From: Pseudomonadota bacterium | Lineage (GTDB): Bacteria > Pseudomonadota > Alphaproteobacteria > SHVZ01 | Length of the DNA: 64,000 nt | Assembly (NCBI GenBank): GCA_016195085.1 | Contig: JACQAG010000072.1 | Coordinates: 1-64,000 of the forward strand | Direction of reading: 5' to 3' | Shown here: positions 10,504-17,894 of the stretch, piece by piece | Numbering within the stretch: the first letter of the stretch is position 1 | Layout: every line of letters begins with the position of its first letter | Made by a program: the position numbers and the translations under genes | The notes under the pieces: model-generated | What the model saw: only the letters and a program-made list of their open reading frames with translations | Databases searched by the model: none | What the model was told of the DNA's origin: nothing

Positions 10504-11547
10504 TCAGAACGCCGCGTCGCTGGCGGGGTGAATCTGGCCGACCGGGGTGCCGACCCAATTCCTCAATGTTGGGGTGAATTCATCGGCGAGCGATGCGGCC
10601 TCCTCCCGGCTGAGCGCGCCCAGGCGGACAAGGGCTTGACCCATGGCGATGCCAGAGGCGCGTCCGGCGCCATCCTCGATCTTGATCGCCACGCCGATTC
10701 CCTTCTCCGGCAAGGCCGCCGCATGCACGCCCTCGGCCCCGCCCTTGACCAGGATTCTGCCGCGGCACGCGGCGATCACCTTAGAATCGAAGCGGCCGGT
10801 GCCGGCGATCATGAGCGGATTTGCGGCGACCGCGGCGACGACGCGCCGGCAGGCGGCGGCGCGCCCAGGCGAAAGCCCCGTTGGGTCGGCCAGGTGCGCG
10901 AGCGCGCGGGCCATCTCGGTCAAGCTCACGCCGAAGACCGGAATGCTGCAGCCGTCGCGCCCGCGCGGGCGCTGCCGCAGATTGGCCTCGCAGAGCTCCT
11001 CGAACAACGCGAGGAGCGCCCGCTGCACCGGATGATCGGGGTTGATGTAACCCTTGGTCGGCACACCCAGATGCCGGGCGACGGTGAGAAAGCCCGTGTG
11101 CTTGCCCGAGCAGTTGTTGTGGAGCTGGCTCGGCTCGATGCCGGAGCGGATCAGCCTATGGGCGACCTCGGTATAGCTCGGCAGCTGCACGCCGCATTCG
11201 AGATCGGCTTCGGAGAGTTCGATCCGTTGCAGCCAAGCCCTAACCGCGTCCACATGCATGGGCTCGCCATTGTGCGACGCGGACGCCAGCGCCACCTCGC
11301 GGTCGCTCACCTGGAACCGCTCCGCGGCACCGGATTCGACCAAGACGATGGCCTGCAACGGCTTGATCGCCGAACGCGGATAGATCGGCGTCCCGATCTC
11401 GCCCAGGGCCTCGAGGACACGGCCCTTGGCATCGATCACGGCGAGCGAGCCGCGATGGCGGCTTTCGACCATATCGCCACGGGTCACCTCCGCCAGGATC
11501 GGTGGGGCGATCATCGGTTCGGCACGTGGGTGGGGGCGGCTGATCAT
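10504..11547 (-). CDS. L-asparaginase, class 3 (Rhizobium etli type II-like)
   Basis: A 347-residue protein with the class 3 (thermolabile rhizobial) asparaginase catalytic set: Ser59-x-x-Lys62 in PRSAIKPLQ, Cys146 and Lys149 in NNCSGKHTGF, and Cys200 in GRDGCSIPV. In the characterised enzyme ReAV the two Ser-Lys tandems and the Cys-bound zinc site are essential. It hydrolyses asparagine to aspartate and ammonia. This class is unrelated to E. coli AnsA/AnsB. Start ATG 11547; an internal ATG at 11514 is possible. The neighbouring methyltransferase is probably in the same operon. Confidence 0.9.
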   Translation of the reverse strand: MISRPHPRAEPMIAPPILAEVTRGDMVESRHRGSLAVIDAKGRVLEALGEIGTPIYPRSAIKPLQAIVLVESGAAERFQVSDREVALASASHNGEPMHVDAVRAWLQRIELSEADLECGVQLPSYTEVAHRLIRSGIEPSQLHNNCSGKHTGFLTVARHLGVPTKGYINPDHPVQRALLALFEELCEANLRQRPRGRDGCSIPVFGVSLTEMARALAHLADPTGLSPGRAAACRRVVAAVAANPLMIAGTGRFDSKVIAACRGRILVKGGAEGVHAAALPEKGIGVAIKIEDGAGRASGIAMGQALVRLGALSREEAASLADEFTPTLRNWVGTPVGQIHPASDAAF

Positions 11548-11624
11548 GGGGTGCTGGTGGAGGGATTGTTGACCGGGTTCGCGTCACCTTGCCCCCATGC
11601 TCCTCGTGGTGCAAGGTCCGCTTC

Positions 11625-12161
11625 ATGCGCGGCTATTTCGGCATCGGTGTCGAGGGTATCAGCAAGGCGATGAATGTCGGCAGCCTGTTTCGCACCGCGC
11701 ATGCCTTTGGAGCGAGCTTCGTCTTCACCATCGCCGCCGTCTACGACCGCGACGAGGGCGGGCTCGCCGACACCTCGGACACGGGCGACCAGGTGCCGTT
11801 CTACGAATATCCCGATCTCGCCAGCTTCACCCTGCCGCATGGCTGCCAGCTCGTCGGCATCGAGATCGCGAAGGACGCGAACGAGCTGCCGAGCTTTCGC
11901 CATCCCCGCACCGCCGCATACGTGCTGGGCTCGGAACGCTTCGGCCTGTCCGAGGCGATGCTCGCCCGCTGCGCCCATGTCGTGCGCATCCCCACGCGCT
12001 TCTCCATCAACCTCGCGATCGCCGGCGCGATCGTGCTCTACGATCGCACCATCAGCCTCGGCCGCTTCGCGCCCCGGCCGGTCGCCGCCGGCGGCCCCAC
12101 CGAATCCTTGGCCCCACCGCAATTCGGCCCGCCCGCCTTCCGCCGCCGCGGGCCTGGGTGA
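11625..12161 (+). CDS. SpoU/TrmH-family 2'-O-ribose RNA methyltransferase
   Basis: A 178-residue SPOUT protein with the three family motifs: motif 1 GISKAMNVGSLFRTAHAFGA (N and R for RNA ribose), motif 2 AYVLGSERFGLSEAML (knot, SAM) and motif 3 RIPTRFSINLAIAGAIVLYD. It probably methylates a tRNA or rRNA ribose; it lacks the N-terminal substrate-binding domain of RlmB, so a small tRNA methylase is favoured. The ATG at 11625 follows GCAAGG; the frame extends upstream but without family sequence. It is divergent from the asparaginase gene. Confidence 0.88.
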   Translation: MRGYFGIGVEGISKAMNVGSLFRTAHAFGASFVFTIAAVYDRDEGGLADTSDTGDQVPFYEYPDLASFTLPHGCQLVGIEIAKDANELPSFRHPRTAAYVLGSERFGLSEAMLARCAHVVRIPTRFSINLAIAGAIVLYDRTISLGRFAPRPVAAGGPTESLAPPQFGPPAFRRRGPG

Positions 12162-12344
12162 GACGGCCGTCAGAGTCCCGCTCTTGGCTTGATCAGATGA
12201 TGTCAGTCGGCTTTTCATCGTCGAGGCTTAGCAACACGCCGCGCGGTCGACATCGGCCCAATCGCTGCCGGGCGTGTCCGGCGGGAACGTGCTAACTGTG
12301 TTGTGGAGGCCCGCGCCAACGCAGGCGCGCGAGAGGTTCAGGGA

Positions 12345-13091
12345 ATGCCATTTCTGGGTACCGTCATCTTGCTGGCATCCTTGGCATTTCTGCCGGGGAT
12401 TGTTAGCGCTAGGGCGGATGATCCTCCGGCCGCCTCGCCAGCGGGAGCGCCTTCCCGCATGGTCGTGCGGGTGGTTGAATTGATCCCGCTGCCTGCGGTC
12501 GTTCTTGCCCGCGTTGCGGCGCGTCGCGTTGGCGGCGAGGGTGTGACGACCCTCTACGAGATCAATGCCGCCGGGCTGGATCTGCTGCTTGCAAGTCCGG
12601 AGCTGCAGTCGGTCGAGGTTGTCGCGACGCCCGGCAGCTCTGCCGCGATGATATCGGCGCTGCCCGCCGATCCTGTCCCTCTGCGCCGCCTGACTATCGA
12701 TCTTGGTTTCGGCGAACCTACCGCCGCACCGGCATACGCTCCCAATGTTGCCCTCCGTGCCAGCACCGCGATTCCCGGAGCGACGATGCGTGCCGCGCCC
12801 GTCGTCAGCGATTTGACGGCGGCAGAGCCGGGCGTCATTGCCTTCCAGATCGAAGATGACCAAGGTGCCGTGCTGCAGGCTGGGTCTGCACCTGATCCTC
12901 GCTACGTCCGTGGCGAGCTGTCCGATGCCGATGGTCGGCTCTTCAGGCGTTTGGATGGTTGGGTCGGCGCCGGCGAATTGTTGCTGGACGTCCCCGACTT
13001 GCCCGGGGCCGCCGTTCTCAGACTGCGTATCGTCGACCGTGCCGATGGCGGTCCTATCCGGGCCCGCGATAGGATCTTGAGGCTGCCTTGA
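12345..13091 (+). CDS. Exported protein of unknown function, partner of the M64 peptidase
   Basis: A 248-residue protein with a clear Sec signal peptide (PFLGTVILLASLAFLPGIVSARA). The mature part is Val/Leu/Ala-rich, probably beta-sandwich, and has no motif I recognise. The ATG at 12345 follows GAGAGG/CAGGGA. Its stop TGA overlaps the TTG start of the next gene (TTGA), so the two are almost certainly translationally coupled and exported together. By gene arrangement, similar to other M64 loci, it may assist or be processed with the peptidase; that is inference. Codon use matches the following gene. Confidence 0.78.
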   Translation: MPFLGTVILLASLAFLPGIVSARADDPPAASPAGAPSRMVVRVVELIPLPAVVLARVAARRVGGEGVTTLYEINAAGLDLLLASPELQSVEVVATPGSSAAMISALPADPVPLRRLTIDLGFGEPTAAPAYAPNVALRASTAIPGATMRAAPVVSDLTAAEPGVIAFQIEDDQGAVLQAGSAPDPRYVRGELSDADGRLFRRLDGWVGAGELLLDVPDLPGAAVLRLRIVDRADGGPIRARDRILRLP

Positions 13092-14980
13092 CCGGCGTCT
13101 CCCGCGCGTCGATGGGTCGGCGTGCGATAGGTCGGCTCGTGCCGACGAGGCTGATCGTCGTCGTGGCGATCCTCACGGCTGGCATTTCCGATGCCAGGGC
13201 GACTGCCGCGGCCCTGCAGACGAACGGCCCTGCCGCCAACCGCGTCAACATAGTCATCCTCGGCGATGGTTATCGCAGCATCGAGCTGTCCAAGTTCGCC
13301 ACCGATGCCGGCAGCTTGATGGGAACCTTCTTCAGCGAAGACCCCTGGTTGAGCTATCGGACCTATTTCAACGTCTGGCGCATCGATCGAGCGAGCAATC
13401 AATCCGGTGGCGCCGATTCCCAAAGCCAGACCCATGACACCGCCTTCGGTTCTTATTTCAATTGCTTCGGCATCCAACGCCTGCTGTGCGCCGATAGCCA
13501 GAAGGTCAATACGGCCGTTGCTCAGGAAATGCCGGCTGGCGTACCCATGATGGTCGTCGTTCTGGTCAACGACAGCCGGTATGGGGGATCGGGCGGAGCA
13601 TTCAGCGTTGTCTCTCTCGATCCCAATGCATCGCAGGTGATGATGCATGAGGTCGGCCACTCGTTTGCGAACCTTTCCGACGAATATGTGGACCCTAGCA
13701 CTTGCGCGGCCGGCATCTACGGTGCCCCCGTCAACAAGTTCAACGTGGCACCCACCTCCGACCGGGCGTCGCTGCCTTGGACCGCGTGGGTCGATGCGGC
13801 AACGCCGCTGCCCAGCCCTGATTCCGGTCCTGACGTGCCCGGCGCATACCTCGGTGGCTATTTTTGCCCTCAATATTTTCGTCCGACGCACGATTCGAAG
13901 ATGAATCACCTGGGAATACCCTACTACCAAGTCAACCAGGAGCAGTTGCTTCGAAGCATCTATGCGAGAATCAATCCGATCGACTCGGCGTCGCCGGCGT
14001 CGAGCAGTGTTGCCGTCGACGGCGGAAGCGATGCCACTTTCAGCGTATCGACGCTGGTTCCCGCCAGTGGATCAGCGTTGTCGATCGCGTGGCGCCTCAG
14101 CGGACAGTTGGCTGGCCAGAATGCCACGCTGACACTGTCCGCAGCGGCGCTCGCTGCCCTTCCGACCGGAGGATCGGTTCTCGAGGTCGCCGTGAGCGAC
14201 CGCACGTCCATGGTGATTCGCGATCCGAACAGCATCATGACGCGACGCCGGTCATGGACCTTGGTCAAAGGCGCTGCCAGCAGCCGTCCTCAGACAGGCT
14301 GGTGGTGGAATCCGACAGAGAGCGGCCGAGGCTTCAGCTTCGAGGTCAGCGGCAACAACATCTTTATGTCGAGCTATCTCTACGCAGGTGACGGCACGCC
14401 GCTCTGGTTCGTTGCGATGAGCCCTCAGCAGAGCAATCTGACCTTCCAAGGACCGCTCCAGCAATATGCCAATGGGCAAACCCTGTCCGGAAGCTACGGC
14501 GTCCCAGTTTTGAGCGGCTCGGTCGGCTCTGTGACGCTCAGCTTCGCCTCGCCAACGGTTGGGCAGCTGACCTGGCCCGGAGGTACCACGCCGATCCAAC
14601 GCTTTGATTTCGTGCCAGGAGGTGCGGCCGCCGGCCCCGCCGCCGGCATGCCGCAGACGGGCTGGTGGTGGAATCCGGGGGAGGCTGGTAGGGGGTTCTT
14701 CTTCGAGGTGCAGGACACCACGATGTTCCTGTCGGGCTACATGTACGACAGCTCCGGCCAGGCCGCGTGGTACATCAGCCAGGCAACGATGAGCTCGCCC
14801 ACGCTCTATGAAGGCACGCTTCAAGAATATCGAGGCGGGCAAACGCTGGGCGGAGCCTATAAGGCGTCAAGCCTATATGCCGACCGCGGCACGATATCGA
14901 TTCAATTCTCGACGCCGACGACAGCGATCCTGACCTTGCCGAACGGGACACAAACGCCGCTTCAACGGTTTGGGTTCTAG
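13088..14980 (+). CDS. Secreted M64-family (IgA-peptidase-like) metallopeptidase with two C-terminal Trp-rich repeats
   Basis: A 630-residue protein with an N-terminal signal (IVVVAILTAGISDARA). The catalytic domain carries NIVILGDGYRS, VVVLVNDSRYGGSGG and the zinc motif HEVGHSFANLSDEY, the HExxH plus L-x-DEY signature of peptidase family M64. After an Ig-like linker (about 290-390) come two copies of an about 105-residue module, each starting QTGWWWNPxExGRGFxFEV and ending TPIQRFDF or TPLQRFGF. Such modules occur in many secreted bacterial proteins. The TTG at 13088 has TTGAGG upstream; ATG 13112 is the alternative. It should act outside the cytoplasm on protein substrates. Confidence 0.88.
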   Translation: MTGVSRASMGRRAIGRLVPTRLIVVVAILTAGISDARATAAALQTNGPAANRVNIVILGDGYRSIELSKFATDAGSLMGTFFSEDPWLSYRTYFNVWRIDRASNQSGGADSQSQTHDTAFGSYFNCFGIQRLLCADSQKVNTAVAQEMPAGVPMMVVVLVNDSRYGGSGGAFSVVSLDPNASQVMMHEVGHSFANLSDEYVDPSTCAAGIYGAPVNKFNVAPTSDRASLPWTAWVDAATPLPSPDSGPDVPGAYLGGYFCPQYFRPTHDSKMNHLGIPYYQVNQEQLLRSIYARINPIDSASPASSSVAVDGGSDATFSVSTLVPASGSALSIAWRLSGQLAGQNATLTLSAAALAALPTGGSVLEVAVSDRTSMVIRDPNSIMTRRRSWTLVKGAASSRPQTGWWWNPTESGRGFSFEVSGNNIFMSSYLYAGDGTPLWFVAMSPQQSNLTFQGPLQQYANGQTLSGSYGVPVLSGSVGSVTLSFASPTVGQLTWPGGTTPIQRFDFVPGGAAAGPAAGMPQTGWWWNPGEAGRGFFFEVQDTTMFLSGYMYDSSGQAAWYISQATMSSPTLYEGTLQEYRGGQTLGGAYKASSLYADRGTISIQFSTPTTAILTLPNGTQTPLQRFGF

Positions 14981-15064
14981 TCAAGAGCCGGCGCCGAGAT
15001 TCGCCCAATATGAGCCGCGCCTCTGGGTCATGAGGCTGTTCGAACGGCATGTGTCGAGCCTTCG

Positions 15065-15237
15065 GTGACACTCCCCATGCTCCCCACCCCGCGCCTCGTG
15101 CTGTCGCCGGCGACTACGGGCGATCTCGATCGCCTCTGGCGGCTGCTGACCGACCGCGAGGTCCGGCGCTATCTCTGCGACGACGTCGCGTTGACGCGGG
15201 CGGAGGTGGAGCGGCTGCTGGCCGGCTTAGCAATGCA
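15065..15237 (+). pseudogene. Truncated GNAT acetyltransferase gene, interrupted by a palindromic repeat
   Basis: The frame from GTG 15065 (or ATG 15077) reads MLPTPRLVLSPATTGDLDRL, then LLTDREVRRYLCDDVALTRAEVERLLAG, a classic RimJ/RimL-type GNAT N-terminus. At the first base of the palindromic repeat (15238) the similarity stops and the frame continues only through repeat sequence. No acetyl-CoA binding motif A is found downstream. About 57 residues remain, so the gene is a remnant. Confidence 0.75.
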
Positions 15238-15340
15238 AGACCCTCACCCTCACCCTCTCCCGCGGTGCGGGAGAGGGGGTGGCCGATACCTCGCTCATGC
15301 CCCCTCCCCCACACCGCGGGAGAGGGCCGGTGTGAGGGTT
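15238..15340. repeat. GC-rich compound palindrome, family A (double hairpin copy)
   Basis: Starts AAGACCCTCACCC and ends GTGTGAGGGTT. Inside are two opposed copies of the core: CCCTCTCCCGCGGTGCGGGAGAGGG and CCCCCTCCCCCACACCGCGGGAGAGGG. It truncates the GNAT remnant to its left. Together with the remnant it accounts for most of the 448-base gap between the M64 gene and the DsrE-like gene. Bases 15341-15428 show nothing recognisable. Confidence 0.8.
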
Positions 15341-15428
15341 GGACTCATCCGATCGCGACGCCGATGCTGCCCGTACTCATAGCGTCGCGCCTGAGCCCAG
15401 CGGATTTTGCGAGAGCCGGGCGCGGCGC

Positions 15429-15806
15429 TCAATAGGTCAGCACGCGAACGTCGTCCTCCATGATCTGGACGACGAGATGCGCCGAGCCGATGAAGCCGGC
15501 GCATTCCGGGATCAGGTCCGCCTCGGTCATGTCGAAGAGATCGAGATTGCTCGGGCAGGCGTAGAGCTTGGCGCCGTGCTCATGGGCTTCCTTGATGAAG
15601 TCGTAGACGGTCTTATCGGCGCCGGGCTTGACCACCAGCGTCTCGGCGACGCCGCGGCGCATCAGCTTGCCGGCGGTCGCCATGCAGACGACCTCGACCT
15701 CATAGTCCATGGCGGCGGCGACCGCGGCCTGGACGAAAGGCGCGCCCAGCTCCTCGCCGTTGCGCGGATCGGTGTTGACGAGCACGATGATGAGCTTGCG
15801 GGCCAC
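15429..15806 (-). CDS. DsrE/DsrF-like family protein
   Basis: A 125-residue Rossmann-like protein: ARKLIIVLVNTDPRNGEELGAPFVQAA, strand VEVVCMATAGKLM, then ETLVVKPGADKTVYDFIKEAHEHGAKLYACPSNLDLF, which fits the DsrE/DsrF/peroxiredoxin-like family that includes sulfur-relay subunits. The single Cys in LYACPSN is at the position of the functional Cys in sulfurtransferase-type members. Chosen start is GTG 15806; the frame runs on upstream, but that part overlaps the opposite-strand hydrolase gene and lacks family similarity. The physiological role is unknown. Confidence 0.85.
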   Translation of the reverse strand: MARKLIIVLVNTDPRNGEELGAPFVQAAVAAAMDYEVEVVCMATAGKLMRRGVAETLVVKPGADKTVYDFIKEAHEHGAKLYACPSNLDLFDMTEADLIPECAGFIGSAHLVVQIMEDDVRVLTY

Positions 15807-15860
15807 GCTTGCATTGTCCGGCCTCGGGGCCGCGCTTGCAAGGTGACGGAAAGGCGGGCG

Positions 15861-16685
15861 ATGTCGACGATGGAATGGACCCTCGATCGGAGCTTCGACT
15901 ACGAGGGCGACACGATTAGGTACCGCGTCATGGGCACCGGTCCCGATCTCGTGCTCGTTCATGGGACACCGTTTTCGTCCTATGTCTGGCATCGGATCGC
16001 GCGGGAAGCGGGGCGCACGTGGCGAATCCATGTCTATGACCTTCTGGGCTATGGCCAATCCACCAGGCGAGAAGGCCAAGACGTGTCGCTTGCCGTCCAA
16101 GACAAGGTGCTCGCGGCGCTTCTGGCGCATTGGCGGCTCGACCGTCCGGCAATCGTCGGCCACGATTTCGGCGGCGCAACGGTGCTACGCGCGCATCTTC
16201 TCGACGGATGCGACTTCAATCGAATCTTGCTCATCGATCCGGTCGCCATCCGGCCGTGGGGGTCGCCCTTCGTGCGGCACGTTCGTGACCATGAGGCGGC
16301 ATTCCAAGGCATTCCGGCCTATATCCACGAGGCCATGGTCGCGCGCTACCTGCGCGGCACGATGGCCCGCCAAATTTCCGATGCCGAGCTCGCACCCTAC
16401 CTCTCGCCATGGCTTGGCCCGGTTGGACAACCTGCCTTCTATCGGCAGATTGGACAGATGGATGAGCGCTTCACCGACGAAGTCGAGGCTCGGCTCGACA
16501 CCATCCGTTGCCCGTTGAGCATCCTTTGGGGCGAGGACGACGGATGGATACCGGTCGCCCAGGGCGCTCGTCTGCAGCGCATGGTTCCGGGTTCGCGGCT
16601 GCGGATCGTGCCAAAGGCTGGACACTTGCTCCAGGAGGACGCGCCAGAAGCCGTAGTGGCCGCCATCTATGATCTCGGCGTCTAG
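15861..16685 (+). CDS. Alpha/beta hydrolase with Asp nucleophile (dehalogenase/epoxide-hydrolase-like)
   Basis: A 274-residue alpha/beta hydrolase. The oxyanion loop is VHGTPFSSYVW, the nucleophile elbow is GHDFGG with Asp at residue 102 in place of the usual Ser, the acid is probably in WGEDDGWIP, and the base is His in KAGHLLQEDAP. An Asp nucleophile is the hallmark of haloalkane dehalogenases, epoxide hydrolases and fluoroacetate dehalogenases, so C-halogen or epoxide cleavage is more likely than ester hydrolysis. The ATG at 15861 is the first of the family region. It is divergent from the DsrE-like gene and 6 bases upstream of the lipoate-ligase-like gene. Confidence 0.88.
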   Translation: MSTMEWTLDRSFDYEGDTIRYRVMGTGPDLVLVHGTPFSSYVWHRIAREAGRTWRIHVYDLLGYGQSTRREGQDVSLAVQDKVLAALLAHWRLDRPAIVGHDFGGATVLRAHLLDGCDFNRILLIDPVAIRPWGSPFVRHVRDHEAAFQGIPAYIHEAMVARYLRGTMARQISDAELAPYLSPWLGPVGQPAFYRQIGQMDERFTDEVEARLDTIRCPLSILWGEDDGWIPVAQGARLQRMVPGSRLRIVPKAGHLLQEDAPEAVVAAIYDLGV

Positions 16686-16691
16686 CTGCGG

Positions 16692-17792
16692 TTGGCTCCC
16701 GTGGAAGCTCGGCCGGCCCTCCGTCTCCGCGTCATCGATTTCGGCTATGCCTCGGCGATCCAGTCACATGCCCTCTATCACGGGCTCGCCGCTGCCTTCG
16801 CCGCAGGAGATGCTTCCGTTCTGTCCCTGGTGAGCCCGATCGAGCCGCATATCTCCATCGGCCTCCATCAAGACCTCGCTCATGAGATCGACGAGGCCTA
16901 TTGCGCCGGCCGCGGGCTGCCGGTCATTCGCCGGCGCTTGGGCGGCGGCGCCGCCTATCTCGATCGCGATCAGCTGTTCTTTCATTTCATCCTGCCCGGC
17001 GCCGGCGCGCTCGAACCTCCGGCGGCACTGTTCGCCCGGACCATGGCTCCGGTCATAGAGACCTATCGCACCTTCGGGATCGAGGCGCGCTATCAGCCAC
17101 CCGGCGACATCGTCGTCGGCCAGCGCAAGATCGGCGCCTGCGCCGGTGCCGCGATCGGCGATGCCTCCGTCGTCATCGGCAGCTTCATGTTCGACTTCGA
17201 CGCGGCCACCATGGCTTCGGCCCTCAGGGCGCCATCGGAGGAGTTTCGCGCCATCCTGCGGGCCGCCCTCGAGGAACGGATCACGACCATGCGGGCGCTG
17301 CTGCCGGCCGTCCCCGGGAGGGACGAGGTCAAGCGCCGCTTTCTCGGCGAATGCGCCCGTGCCTTCGGGCTGCCGGTCGAGATCTCGCAACCGAGCGTCC
17401 CAGAGGCGAGGGCGATCCAGGCGGCGGCTGAGGCGCTGCTGGAGCCGGACTCGACCGAAGCCGCGCGCGGCCCGATGGCGCGCCATGCGGTCAAGGTGGC
17501 GGAAGGCACGGTCCTGTCCGAGTGCGGCTTCAAGACCCAAGGCGATCCCGTTCGGCTCGTTCTCCTGGAGCAGGACGGCCGCATCGCCGAGCTCAGGCTC
17601 GGGGGCGCCATCGCCGGATTGACGGGGCGGGCGATGCAAGCATTGACGCTCCGGTTGCGCGGCACCGCGCTCGATGCCGAAGCGCTGCGCCGCGGGCTCG
17701 CCCGGGAAGCGGCCGACCTCCGGCTCGCCTTGCCGCCGCCGGAGCTGGAGCAGCTAGCCCGCGCCATTGAGGCGGCACGCCGGCAGCAATGA
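16692..17792 (+). CDS. Lipoate--protein ligase family protein (BPL/LplA/LipB fold)
   Basis: A 366-residue protein with the ligase core: PHISIGLHQD, the cofactor-binding RRRLGGGAAYLDRDQLFFHFILP (the RRxxGGGxVxHD equivalent) and the invariant lysine in GQRKIGACAGAAIG. A C-terminal domain of about 120 residues ending QQ resembles the LplA C-terminal or accessory domain. It probably attaches lipoate or octanoate to E2/GcvH-type lipoyl domains. The start is TTG 16692 or GTG 16701. It follows the hydrolase by 6 bases, although a functional link is not obvious. Confidence 0.85.
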   Translation: MAPVEARPALRLRVIDFGYASAIQSHALYHGLAAAFAAGDASVLSLVSPIEPHISIGLHQDLAHEIDEAYCAGRGLPVIRRRLGGGAAYLDRDQLFFHFILPGAGALEPPAALFARTMAPVIETYRTFGIEARYQPPGDIVVGQRKIGACAGAAIGDASVVIGSFMFDFDAATMASALRAPSEEFRAILRAALEERITTMRALLPAVPGRDEVKRRFLGECARAFGLPVEISQPSVPEARAIQAAAEALLEPDSTEAARGPMARHAVKVAEGTVLSECGFKTQGDPVRLVLLEQDGRIAELRLGGAIAGLTGRAMQALTLRLRGTALDAEALRRGLAREAADLRLALPPPELEQLARAIEAARRQQ

Positions 17793-17894
17793 GATCCTGA
17801 GGGGCGCCCGTAACGAAGACGTGGCTTACGCTGGTCTTGGCAGGCACGGTATACTCAAAGAAAACGGCAACGCCACGGAAGCGGATTTCGCCGG

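Noticed and set aside
17826-17855. Promoter upstream of the fused ABC ATPase (TATACT near 17850)
   Set aside because: A plausible -10 is visible but no -35 at the right spacing is convincing.
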